Translations under genes and position numbers: made by a program
Source: Megalonaias nervosa
Taxonomy: Eukaryota; Mollusca; Bivalvia; Unionida; Unionidae
Assembly (NCBI GenBank): GCA_016617855.1
Contig: JAECUM010003284.1
Location: 1-64,000 of the forward strand
DNA length: 64,000 nucleotides
Reading direction: 5' to 3'
Shown here: piece by piece, positions 12,010 to 21,389 of the stretch
Numbering within the stretch: the first letter of the stretch is position 1
Layout: the number at the start of each line of letters is the position of its first letter
The notes under the pieces: generated by a model
What the model saw: the letters and a program-made list of their open reading frames with translations, nothing else
Databases searched by the model: none
What the model was told of the DNA's origin: nothing

Positions 12010-13265
12010 ATATATTTCTAAAAACCCTTGATAGGTTCTCAGCATACTTGGCATGACAAAGTATGAAGCTAAGACAATTCAGTGTGTGTCACATGTGCTT
12101 GCCCTCCTTGTTTTCTTCATTTGCTTTTTTTTCCTAAACCCTACAGATTGATTTTGTTCATACTTGGGGTGAATCATTCTGAAGATCAGGCAATTCATTA
12201 TGTGACACATGTGTTTGCACCTTTGACCTTGGGGTCAAGGACACGGTCATACAAATTTTGCATTAGTAGTAGTAGTAACAATAATAATCATAATATAAAA
12301 TAAAAATGATAATAATGGCTTTGTTTAAAGAGGGTAATCCAGATAGCTGAAGAACTAATCTGCATTCAAGCCATCATTACAAAGGGACACTGCATTCACA
12401 CATACACATACATAAACTTATCAGCATGCATGTATAACAGTATATTCACATTCTTTCCTTTCTCTGCCACACACAGGTACTTATTCATACATACGAAACA
12501 ACACAGGCACTTATTCATACATATGAAAGCACATAGATTGTATAAATGCAATATACAAAAATACCAGATGGGTAGTATATTTAATGATGTCCAGAGGCAG
12601 TCATGTTTTTGTTGTTGTGGGTCTAATGCCATGTTTCATCACATGATAGGCTATAAATATTCATGGTGGCAAAGTATAACTGGTGGAGAAAACGTGTAAG
12701 AACCACTGACCATTGGGTAGCTACTGGCAGTCTTTCTCATGTACCCACATTACATTCATCAATAAAGTACACTTGTTTTCATTATCATTTTAACAACATC
12801 TCTTAAGACATTGGATGTATTGAGCTTGGAAGAAGGAAATAGAGTGGACATTATTAATCTCAACTGGAATACTATTCCAGAGCAAAGTTCTCGAGTATTG
12901 ACAAATTCTTTTGAATAATTCCTTTTCTGGTTTTGGAGTTTTTTACTGTTATTGTTTTTGGCTAAAGTTTTTTTATTTGCCTACATTCCTAAACCCTTGA
13001 TTGATTTTGTTTTTACATGGTTAAATTATTAGGAAGCTAAAACAGTTAATTCCATGACACTTGTGCTTGCCCAATTGAACTTGAAAACAAAGTCAAAGTC
13101 CTAGAAAATTTTCTTTTGGATTTTAGCTATAGTATTTTTTATCATATTTGCTTATATTTCCTAAACCCCTTATCTTTCAACTTAGGATGAATAATTATGA
13201 AGTTAAGACAGTTCATTCTGTATCATGTTTGTGCAACCTTTTGACCTTGGGCCAAGGTTTCTTTT
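12010..13265. repeat. Dispersed repeat units with CTAAACCCTTGAT and GACCTTGGGG words
   Basis: Several diverged ~130-170-bp units share CTAAACCCTTGATNGATTTT, GAAGCTAAGACAATTCATT, GTGACACATGTGCTTGCCC and TTTGACCTTGGGGTCAAGG. A SINE (12605-12755) and unrelated sequence interrupt them. Such clusters are widespread in molluscan DNA. Confidence 0.6.
12605..12755 (-). mobile_element. SINE 3' fragment (family A, minus strand)
   Basis: On the plus strand it reads TTGTTGTTGTGGGTCTAATG, ATGATAGGCTATAAATATTC, GTGGAGAAAACGTG, GAACCACTGACCATTGGGTA and a CTTTCTCATGTACCCACAT end. This is the complement of the family A body and (CAA)n tail. Confidence 0.75.
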
Positions 13266-13302
13266 TACAGCAATAATTAGAATGTGGGATGTACATGTAG
13301 GC

Positions 13303-13347
13303 TATGACCTTGTGGGATCTACATGTAGGCTATGACCTACTTATCTT
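13303..13347. repeat. Short direct duplication
   Basis: ACATGTAGGCTATGACCT preceded by GTGGGATNT occurs twice in immediate succession. Confidence 0.8.
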
Positions 13348-13451
13348 TCATCCCTAAAAGTTAGCAAAATTTTGGTAAGAGACAAGATATCTGTACCAAA
13401 ATTGTAGGACATACAAAAATTAAAATTTGTTGGCATTAATAGCGTTTGAAA

Positions 13452-13614
13452 TACAGTAAGACCTGTCCTTAAAGACCACTGCTGTTAAAGACCACCTGCC
13501 TTGAGAGACCAGATTCTCAAAGCTCAGGTTGATTAATTATGTAGTTTTATGACCTGTAATGAGAGACCATACTGTTTTGGCAAAAGTGGTGGTCTTTCAA
13601 GACAGGGTTCTACA
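13452..13614. mobile_element. Hairpin MITE with GACCTGTCTTTAAAGACCAC termini
   Basis: The left end ACAGTAAGACCTGTCCTTAA continuing AGACCACTG is mirrored by GTGGTCTTTCAAGACAGGGT at the right end. The inverted repeats are about 28 bp around a ~100-bp body that itself repeats AGACCAC words. There is no coding capacity. A partial relative lies at 55262-55310. Confidence 0.75.
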
Positions 13615-14465
13615 ATGTACACAAAATCAGAGATGATGCCGGACATTATATAAGCTTTTCCAGCTTGTTTGATATTTGTACAGAGCGATTATAGTTTCTG
13701 AGTAGACTAAAGAATTCACATTCTAGTTTGGATTAATTTGGGATATAACCATACAGAAGATATTAATATTCCAAAATTAAACTCATGTTCCTTTCAACAT
13801 TTTTTGTAAAAGCCTTTTACAAAAGACTAAGTCATCAAACCTAGGATCACCAATCCCATCTGTATAATTACCAAATAAAGGTTACACTGCCCCCCCCCTT
13901 AACACTGGTACAGTTTTGCTCTGATAGATCTTTTTACCATAAAGATGGGTTATGATAAAGACAAAAAATTCATTGCTTTAAAGCACCCTAGTATTAATAG
14001 GATCTGAGGCTTCAGTCATCATATTATACCAGTTCTGTGCTATTTTTTTCAAGAAGATCGCACTATCAGTGGTGCAGTCTTAATGACTACAAAATATTTG
14101 TAACATCTTTTTCTTTTATCTTCTATATTGTTGTACTTCATTCCTAGAGTCACAGATATGTTATGCCAAATGAGATATTTATAGTTTCTGCACACTAATT
14201 TTGGAGATCTATTACATTTCTATGAAATGACCCTTGCATTTGGATAGATGTTCATGCAAGAGCAGTGTAAGATAATCGACACCATATTATATATTTGTTA
14301 TTTTGGACCGCTTGGACCCTTACCGATGTAAAAATATTGTTTTTGTTCGAAGTGAAAAAAATCTATCTCACAAGCAATCTTCCTTGAAGTAATATATAAA
14401 TAGATAGCTCAAAATGCACTGAGCAGGCAAGATTTAGTTGTATGGCAAATTATTGTTCTTTTTAA

Positions 14466-14645
14466 TGTGACGTTGGCTCAGTAGTATTGTAAGCATGATA
14501 GACTCGTAACCAGAAGGGTGCAGGTTCAAATCCTAACATTGGATCAGCCCTCTCGAGCTACCAGGGTGTATCCTAGGGCAAGACAATTGATTCAGTGGCA
14601 TCAGCACCAAAATACTTATATGAGTTGCAGTACCAAAAAGCATTA
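14466..14645 (+). mobile_element. tRNA-derived SINE
   Basis: An A-box TGGCTCAGTAG (14474-14484) and a B-box GGTTCAAATCC (14523-14533) lie at tRNA spacing. They are followed by a non-tRNA body with CTCTCGAGCTACCAGGGTGT. The acceptor stem does not close, so this is not a functional tRNA gene. It ends close to the GALNT first coding exon. Confidence 0.7.
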
Positions 14646-14721
14646 GACCAAACCAAGTTGTTCTTCCATCTTGACATATTACGTGTCATTTGCACTGTAA
14701 TTTTATTTCTTGTAATTTCAG

Positions 14722-14858
14722 ATACGATGAAAACCAAGTTTACATCAGAATGAAAAGAGGCACAGCCTAGAGAACTCCTTAGCTTCATTGTGATCTCATT
14801 AGTTTATTGGTTTACAAACCCAAAGGATTGTTCTTAGAAGACTACAAATTCAAAGAGA
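14722..14858 (+). other. Putative 5' UTR part of the first coding GALNT exon
   Basis: A pyrimidine-rich stretch ending in TTTCAG (AG at 14720-14721) could be a splice acceptor, so a non-coding first exon may lie further upstream. Two short overlapping upstream reading frames (14727-14753 and 14750-14770) precede the main start and could dampen translation. The start codon at 14859 has A at -3 and G at +4, a good eukaryotic context. The upstream exon and promoter were not identified, so the left boundary is tentative. Confidence 0.4.
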
Positions 14859-15243
14859 ATGGCAAGTTTCTTCCGCAGACGAAGGAGCCTTATATTAAAA
14901 CTTGTAATAGGAATACCAGCACTGTGGTTCTTTGTGGTATTAGTATTAACATACCAAGATAGGACGTCAGATTCACTCAGCCTTAAAGACAGGTTTATTC
15001 CAATTTTCAGTAAACGAGATGTTGACAAAAAGCAGGATGGTTTAATTATGGTACCTCACAAGGATGGTGATGTACTAGTTAAAGGAGATAGACGGGGAAT
15101 AGTAATGGACAAAAATAATGATGCAGAGAAAGTGGACCATAAAGAGGTCAATAAACAAAATGGTGCGGTGAATGACAAAGACATTGATAATGCCTTGAAG
15201 TTTAAGCCAACCCAAAGAGCAGACTTTGATCCCAATGCACCAG
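14859..15243 (+). CDS. GALNT: Polypeptide N-acetylgalactosaminyltransferase, coding exon 1 (signal anchor and stem)
   Basis: This exon encodes residues 1-128 plus the first base of codon 129. The chain begins with a short tail containing four consecutive arginines (residues 6-9), then a hydrophobic signal anchor at about residues 11-31 with no cleavage site. A hydrophilic Lys/Asp-rich stem follows. This is the type II Golgi membrane layout known for GALNT enzymes, which transfer GalNAc from UDP-GalNAc to Ser/Thr and so start mucin-type O-glycans. The donor is GTAAGT at 15244-15249 (phase 1). Joining the last G to exon 2 gives a Gly codon and a proline-glycine-acidic stretch like the stem/catalytic border of several family members. 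On its own this exon is not diagnostic; the family call rests on exons 2 and 3. The subfamily cannot be fixed because stems diverge quickly. Confidence 0.85.
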
Positions 15244-15404
15244 GTAAGTCTTTAAATGTATTTCACTTGTGTATCCCACCCCTATATGAAGACGGCATAT
15301 ACCTGGATCTGCTTTCATGCCCTGCACTGGCAGATCACTGTCTTCACAGTTCTTTCTAATTGTGAGTAAGAGCAAACAGTACACATGCTGATTGCTGGCA
15401 TATT

Positions 15405-15505
15405 ATTTAATGTTAAATCTGGATATGTAATGTTCAATCTGGATATGTAATGTTCAATCTGGGTATGTAATGTTCAATCTGATATGTAATGTTAAATCGG
15501 GTTCT
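15405..15505. repeat. Minisatellite, ~23-bp unit, about four copies
   Basis: The unit GATATGTAATGTTCAATCTG is repeated with small changes (TTAAATC, GGGTATG). Confidence 0.85.
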
Positions 15506-15549
15506 ATGTTGTTCACATAAGGTGCATATATTTTAGTGAGTAATACGGT

Positions 15550-15766
15550 TCACTGTGTACTCATTTATAATTTATGTTTGACTACAAACTGCACACACCA
15601 AGCTCTGCCATCAAATAATGCACCAGCAGATCTGGATCTATGCAGTTTCTTGGGAGTAAAAAGTAGAACAAAGAAAAAGAGACTGCTCTGCTGGGACATT
15701 ATGTGACAGCAGATCAGGGTTTATGTAATTACAGTTGTATGACTTACAAGCAATTACATGCAGTAT
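15550..15766 (+). mobile_element. Three-armed MITE, copy 4 (degenerate ends)
   Basis: Body words are AACTGCACACACCAAGCTCT, a CACCAGCAGATCTGGATCTA arm, the GGGAGTAAAAAGTAGAACAA spacer and an ACAGCAGATCAGGGTTTATG arm. Terminal repeats have decayed (TGTACTCATTTATAA at left; GACTTACAAGCAATTACATG at right). Confidence 0.85.
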
Positions 15767-16794
15767 TTGTTGCAAAATTTGAACATTTTGTATGAAATGT
15801 TTTATGTTTTTGTGAGACTACAGATATTTGAAGATAGCTTTTCAGCTCCATACACAAAATACCATAATTAATATAACTTCTAGTTTGGCCTAACGTCGAT
15901 TATCTGGACCCATTGTTCAGCATGGAAGACTAAAAATAAATGGTCAAAAAGTAGAACTATTGGACATCTACTGTTCATCATGGAAAATTAATATGGGTGT
16001 GATGAATGGTCATTTTATAAGTGCTCTTGTGAACAAAAATGTCAAAGAGTTTTGTTTGACATGGATTCTATTCACACCTGTCCCAGCAGGTGATTAACTT
16101 TTTTTAATCACCCATCAAGTCACCATTGATCATTAATTGACTGTTAATTAAATGAATCTAATATGCTTGATAAGCAAAACATTTTTGTATCTCATTATCT
16201 CTCTTCCCCCTCTCCTCCTAATCATGTTCTTTCTTTATAAAGATTATTTAGTTATTCTTAACACAATTTTGTTATAATTGTATGACATTATATTTGATTG
16301 TGTTTTGCTTCTACCGTATTTGCCATATATCTTGGGACAAGATAAAATAAATGATTCTTTTCGTGTACAGTGATTTACAATTAAACTTTATGTTACCTAG
16401 ATCACATGTATCTGAACAGACGCAAACCACGTTGTCTTTGTTGCTCCCCAACTCCGCATGTTATAATAAAGTAGGTTAATAGAAAGCTCATTTGATAACT
16501 CACTGAAGGCAACCAATTTTGTACTGTATTTTATTTGTTTTTATTTTTTGTTCTTCATAAGCAATTTGTGTGCAAAAGGAACACATCAACTAGCTGAAAT
16601 CATATGCAGCATATATGCATATGCTGTACACATCCACAGTGTATATCACTTATGCTGAGTAAAAACATTGGCATGTTGTTTGTTAACATGATGTATAAAT
16701 GAATTGTGTTGGGTTCTTCTCACGTGTTTGAAAATTGGATCCAATAAAATTAAAAATGAAAGAGACGAAAGTTGCAACTAAATAATTTTCCACC

Positions 16795-16930
16795 CAGTCT
16801 TGCCCAGAGTTCATAGCACTACAGTAAATTTTCTAAACACTGCTGTCAAATCAGTGATATCATAATGTAATGATTACTTAATAAACACAGTAAGCATTGA
16901 TTTTGCAAAAGCAGACATCCTTGAAAAAAA
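16795..16930. repeat. Single copy of the 10.9-kb tandem unit
   Basis: It shares CCCAGAGTTCATAG, ATCAGTGATATCATAATGTA, ATTGATTTTGCAAAAGCAGA and CATCCTTGAA with the array at 10900-11338. Confidence 0.6.
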
Positions 16931-17200
16931 TAAAAGTATTTGAATTGTTGCAAGCATAAAGGTTTTAATTGTACCGATTTTTTTAATTGCTTATGAAGAA
17001 CTTTTTGAGTGATATCAGATATATTTTACCTTACTTTAATCTAAATTCTCTTCCATTTCATTCATCATTTTACTAGTTTGTCGTTAGTCACATAAATGTA
17101 CATGTAACTTTAAGTATGACTTAATGTTAAAAATAGCATATAATTCCTTAATGTCATCAGCCTGTTGTCTTAAATTGATTGTAAATGAAGTTTAGCTTAC

Positions 17201-17397
17201 ATCTACATACATCCCAAGGCTCAGAGGATGCCAATTCCAGGGCCCGAGGTGATTAAAAGAAGCGATTCAGGACATCTGTATACATCCCATGGCTCAAGGG
17301 ATGCCAATTCCAGGGCACATGGTGATTAAAAGAAGTGATTCAGGACATCTTTATATATCTCAAGGCTCTGGGAATGCCTATTCCAGGGCACATCACA
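17201..17397. repeat. Minisatellite, ~72-bp unit, ~2.7 copies
   Basis: The unit contains ACATCCCATGGCTCAAGG, GATGCCAATTCCAGGGC and GGTGATTAAAAGAAGCGATT followed by CAGGACATCT. The third copy is truncated after CCAGGGCACATCA. Confidence 0.9.
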
Positions 17398-18884
17398 GAT
17401 TGTTAGGCACTACAAGACACTTATTTTGCAACTGTTTAAGGTCTCAGGATGTTTATAAATTGAAGTCGATAGTAAACAATGAGAAATACAAACACTAATA
17501 AAATGTGTTCCAAATGCAGCTAAAAGATCCATGAAATAAGAAAATAATTTAATATTTTCATGAAATATCCAGCCATCTTATTTTCATTTCTGCTGAAAAA
17601 TGGAATTAAATTCACATCTTAATAACAATTCAATAGACAATAAATAAAATAAAATTCACAATTCAGACATGCGTTATTTTTATTTTCAAAAACAATGCAA
17701 TGATTTTTTGCAACTCTGTTAACATTATGATCTTTATTATACCATCATATTAGTTACCATCATGAAAAATGTTTGATTCAGCTTAAAATGTAACTTAACA
17801 GAAGTACAAAATATTGACAACAGTTCTTGCACACAAATGACTCGGTTATAAATTCTTAATTGTATCAGTTTTAAAAGAATCCATTTTAGGGTGAATTACA
17901 GGATTGCAAGCATTTCATCTACAGCAGTTTTATTTCCTATTACTTTGTTGAAAAGCAACTTTGATACATCACCTGTTCTATACCATGATTTTTTGTCAAG
18001 TGCTGTACTTCATGTTATCTTTTCAAGGGTGCCTGAATGACTTTGAATTGAATTGGAGGTCTTATGAGAAATATGACAATTCAGAATGCTGATATTATGA
18101 TTATCTTGTGAGTCCAATTTTAAATTTCATGTGGTTTAGCAGGTTTGAAGTTGTCCCATTGTAAATTAATTCATGCTGCCAAACAGCGCTGCCACAAACC
18201 ATGGTCAGCATGATCAATTTGCTAAGTCTATTGTTATGGCTGCTTTCAAGGTAAAGGCATGAATATTTGAATACTGATTTTCTGTTCAGATATTCACAGA
18301 AAAAGAATTCTGATCTGAATTTTCATTTATTTGTTCACCTCTTCTATTTATAGAAAATTTGATTCTGCATTCATCCTTTGCCCAAATAAAAATTTAAACT
18401 GTCTTTCAAAAGACTGCTTAGTATCAACTGAGACAAATATATTGGAATTCCAGAATTTGAAACAAAAATGATCAGAGTTCAAGAAATTTGAAAGAGATGG
18501 GGTTTTTTCAACTTTCTTTCTTGGTACTTTTTAACAAAACTGCAAAGCTGTACCGGTGTTTATGAAACTGGGTATTTTTATAGTGGAATCATCAGGCTAC
18601 AGTTTTCAGGATGTGATTCAATATGTTGAAAATAAGAGGTTTGCCATGAAGATCTTGAATGATAGGTTTGATTTCTGAAGGATGACTGTTTAGTTGTTGT
18701 TGTTTGGGGAAGTCTTTAAGTTTCTTTCTTTGAACCAACTTTTCTTCTTTTACATTGAGATTAATTGTTTCGTTCAGCTGATAAAATGGATATCATAAGT
18801 TATTGTTTTAAATTATTTGGGGCTGGAATTATTTTTCTTAGATAAACAAATCCCAGGCCCTTATTCATGTCTCTCTTACATTGA

Positions 18885-18887
<3 letters not shown>

Positions 18888-18950
<63 letters not shown>
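18888..18950. repeat. (TA)n microsatellite, ~63 bp
   Basis: An uninterrupted alternating TA tract; expected to be length-variable and prone to cruciform extrusion. Confidence 0.98.
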
Positions 18951-18954
<4 letters not shown>

Positions 18955-20618
18955 GCTGCATGTACATATTTCTGTATTTGATGGCCACATATCATGGGAT
19001 GACCACAATTGGTGACCACAGATGTGATTCAGTGAGTCTTGATGAATTCATCAGAAACGTCTTGCACTTCAGTCAGAGTAAGAAATAATCAAAACTGCCA
19101 CAAGTATTATCAGAAATAATACCGTTATTTTAGCATCAGTCACTATGAGGCCTCACCAAAAGCATTCACATTGTTAGATGAACAGTATCCATCATGAATA
19201 AATCCTAGATGGATGAATAGTCATGCGATATTGACAGCTAACTTTAGGAACTGTTTACAATATCAGCAACGAGACATTACTAAAACAATTAACCATACCT
19301 CTAAAGAAGTCGTCACACTGAAAAAGCAGTGTTTAGATTTATTGCTCTCAAGAACTTGTATTGTTACTAGATATATTAATTTATTCGGCAATATGATTTG
19401 TAACTCAAGCTTTGAAATTATAAGTTTCATTGTTACAATGACAATTATCCTATTTTTTTTACATAAATAAGTACTATATCATACCTCAGTACTGTATATA
19501 CTCGCGTATAAGCAGAAGAATTTAGGAAAAAAATAAAGCCTTGAAGAAGGGGGGTTGGCTTATCTGCGGACCAAGGTCTAAGTCTGAAAATTTTAGAGCT
19601 TTTCTACTCGATTACCGGTATTTATTGTTACTGTCAATCGCTGAAGATGAGATCACATGCCTAATGATGCCACATGGCTCATGTGATATGTGCTGTCTTG
19701 AAGTGAAACAAGTATTTTTTCTAACTTTACTGGTAGGATAAGGAATGAAAAATATGAATTACCATACTTGATGTCTATTTGACAGATGTCCACCCACCAG
19801 AAAATGCAGCCATACATGTTATTTGAGCCACGGTGGTATGTGTATTTTCCAAAAGAACCGCCATATTAGTAATCTCTCAGTGAAGTATTTAACCCTCAAC
19901 TAATCAGTAATTATTAAACTCTGTGGTACCGTACAAATGCACGCTAGCTTATTTCAGTGTTAATATGAAAAGAAACTTCGGTAAATAAAAAGATTTAAGA
20001 ATTACGATACTGAAGGTATTTACAACACAACCATTTTGGTGTGGAGAGTCACGTACATGTACATGTACGATAGTCTTACAGCAACCATAGCAAGAGGCTC
20101 CATAGGGGTTTGTTGCACACACGACTAGGAAGGGTAAATAACAGGCAAGTAGCATATACGAGTCAGCGTGATTAATTGTTAAAAATATAATTTGAGGGAT
20201 TTCTTTGACAGGTGTTTTAGAAGTTAAAGGCAGCCACAGTTTATCTTCTACTGTTGTTTAGTTGTTTGTATAGCAAAGTGATTTGTTGGTTGTAGAGTGT
20301 TGTACAAAAACTACTGGTACGCTTAATCTGTGGTAAATGCCTCAGGGATTTTGTAGTACAATGCCACTGAATTTACTAATACATACCGACTCTCAGATGT
20401 ATTGTTTAATGAGATAAGGTAGTGGACATGGTTTCTGCTCAAAGTTATAACTGTCACAATACGTGAACAATGTCCCTGCTGAAAACCAATCATATTTTGG
20501 TCAACTGAATCACGTTACCGGCAGTTAAAAAAACTGATAAAAAAAACAAAACTATGATCAATAATTATCCAATACAAATTGATAACTAACCACCCATGGG
20601 AAAAATTACAGGATAAGG

Positions 20619-20627
20619 TATAAATAG
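20619..20627 (+). promoter_or_regulatory. TATA-like box of the pogo-like element
   Basis: TATAAATAG lies 66 bp before the transposase start codon at 20693, a suitable distance for a core promoter with a short leader. It is positional evidence only. Confidence 0.45.
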
Positions 20628-20692
20628 GATACTACCACAATCAAAAATTATTTAAGTTTAATCTTTCCTGAAGTTATATTCAATCAGATAAA

Positions 20693-20992
20693 ATGAATAG
20701 TGTTGGAAGTAAAAGAAAGCGTTCTGCTTATGATGCAGCATTCAAACTTAAAGTTATTGAATATGCAGAAGCAAATAACAACTGTGCTGCAGCACGCGAG
20801 TTTTGTGTGAACGAGAAGCAAGTACAGGAATGGCAGAAAAGCAAAGCAGCATTGGAAGAAATGCCAAAAACGAAGAAGGCTCGTTGGACTGGGATTGCCT
20901 CATTCCCTGAATTGGAGAAAGAACACAAAGAAAATGAAAATGACATTGGCTGTGATACCAGGAGGTTTAACATCAGTGTTACAACCTCTTGA
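20693..20992 (+). CDS. Pogo-like transposase N-terminal DNA-binding fragment (open frame)
   Basis: The 99-residue frame begins with SKRKRSAYDAAFKLKVIEYA and continues through an AAREFCVNEKQVQEWQKSK helix-turn-helix (about residues 6-48). This is the Brinker/pogo-type DNA-binding fold known at the start of many pogo-family transposases. A basic PKTKKARWTG stretch follows (residues 58-67). From about residue 80 the frame enters DNA that, one frame over, encodes the C-terminal transposase, so the last ~20 residues are out-of-frame sequence created by an internal deletion. The protein could in principle still bind the element's termini without cutting. Expression is unknown. Confidence 0.8.
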   Translation: MNSVGSKRKRSAYDAAFKLKVIEYAEANNNCAAAREFCVNEKQVQEWQKSKAALEEMPKTKKARWTGIASFPELEKEHKENENDIGCDTRRFNISVTTS

Positions 20993-21389
20993 TGTCTGCC
21001 TTAACAAGCTGTTTAAGGACAGGGTATGAAAGATGTGGTCCGAATGGGTTTGTTCAGGCGCATTGAAGATGACAAAAGGCAAGAATTTCACAAGGCCGAA
21101 CCTCGACTTGGTCGCCAAGTGGTTCAAAGACGCATGGGACTCAATTCCATCGGACATGATTGCCAGATCATTTCGAAAGTGCTGTACCAGCAATGCCATG
21201 GATGGAACTGAGGATGATGCCATATTTGAATCAGACAATGATGAGGAGAATGAGAAGCAGAACGACACACTATAGGATGACACTGATGGCAATGAGGACG
21301 TATACGATGAAAGCACACCCATAACAGAAACCGAGTTTTATGAACTGTTTGGCAGTTCCGATACCAAGCCAGATTTTGAAGGATTCTGA
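20940..21389 (+). pseudogene. Pogo-like transposase C-terminal fragment (broken DDE-domain end)
   Basis: Reading from 20940 gives TLAVIPGGLTSVLQPLDVCL, the well-known motif near the end of the pogo/Tigger DDE domain (the PGG-LTSxLQPLDV block). A TGA follows at codon 31 where the family normally continues, then WSEWVCSGA and an acidic tail. A second in-frame stop (TAG) lies at about 21273, and the original end is probably TGA at 21387-21389 after FYELFGSS. The first two aspartates of the catalytic triad are absent because the middle of the gene is deleted. Deletion, frameshift and two stops make this a clear pseudogene. Confidence 0.88.

Larger units (their letters stand above)
1..14721. other. 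Upstream non-coding region
   Basis: No reading frame here resembles a known protein, and all open frames are short and AT-biased. Recognisable repeats are listed separately. The stretches 1-840, 2.1-2.98, 3.55-4.15, 4.7-6.58, 8.0-8.8, 9.36-10.9 and 13.62-14.46 kb hold only unassigned AT-rich sequence, apart from a short (AC)n run near 719-733. The GALNT promoter may lie here but no confident core element was seen. Confidence 0.5.

Noticed and set aside
11653..12021. 122-codon open frame
   Set aside because: It has no recognisable domain, AT-driven residue use, and overlaps a poly-T tract and dispersed repeats.
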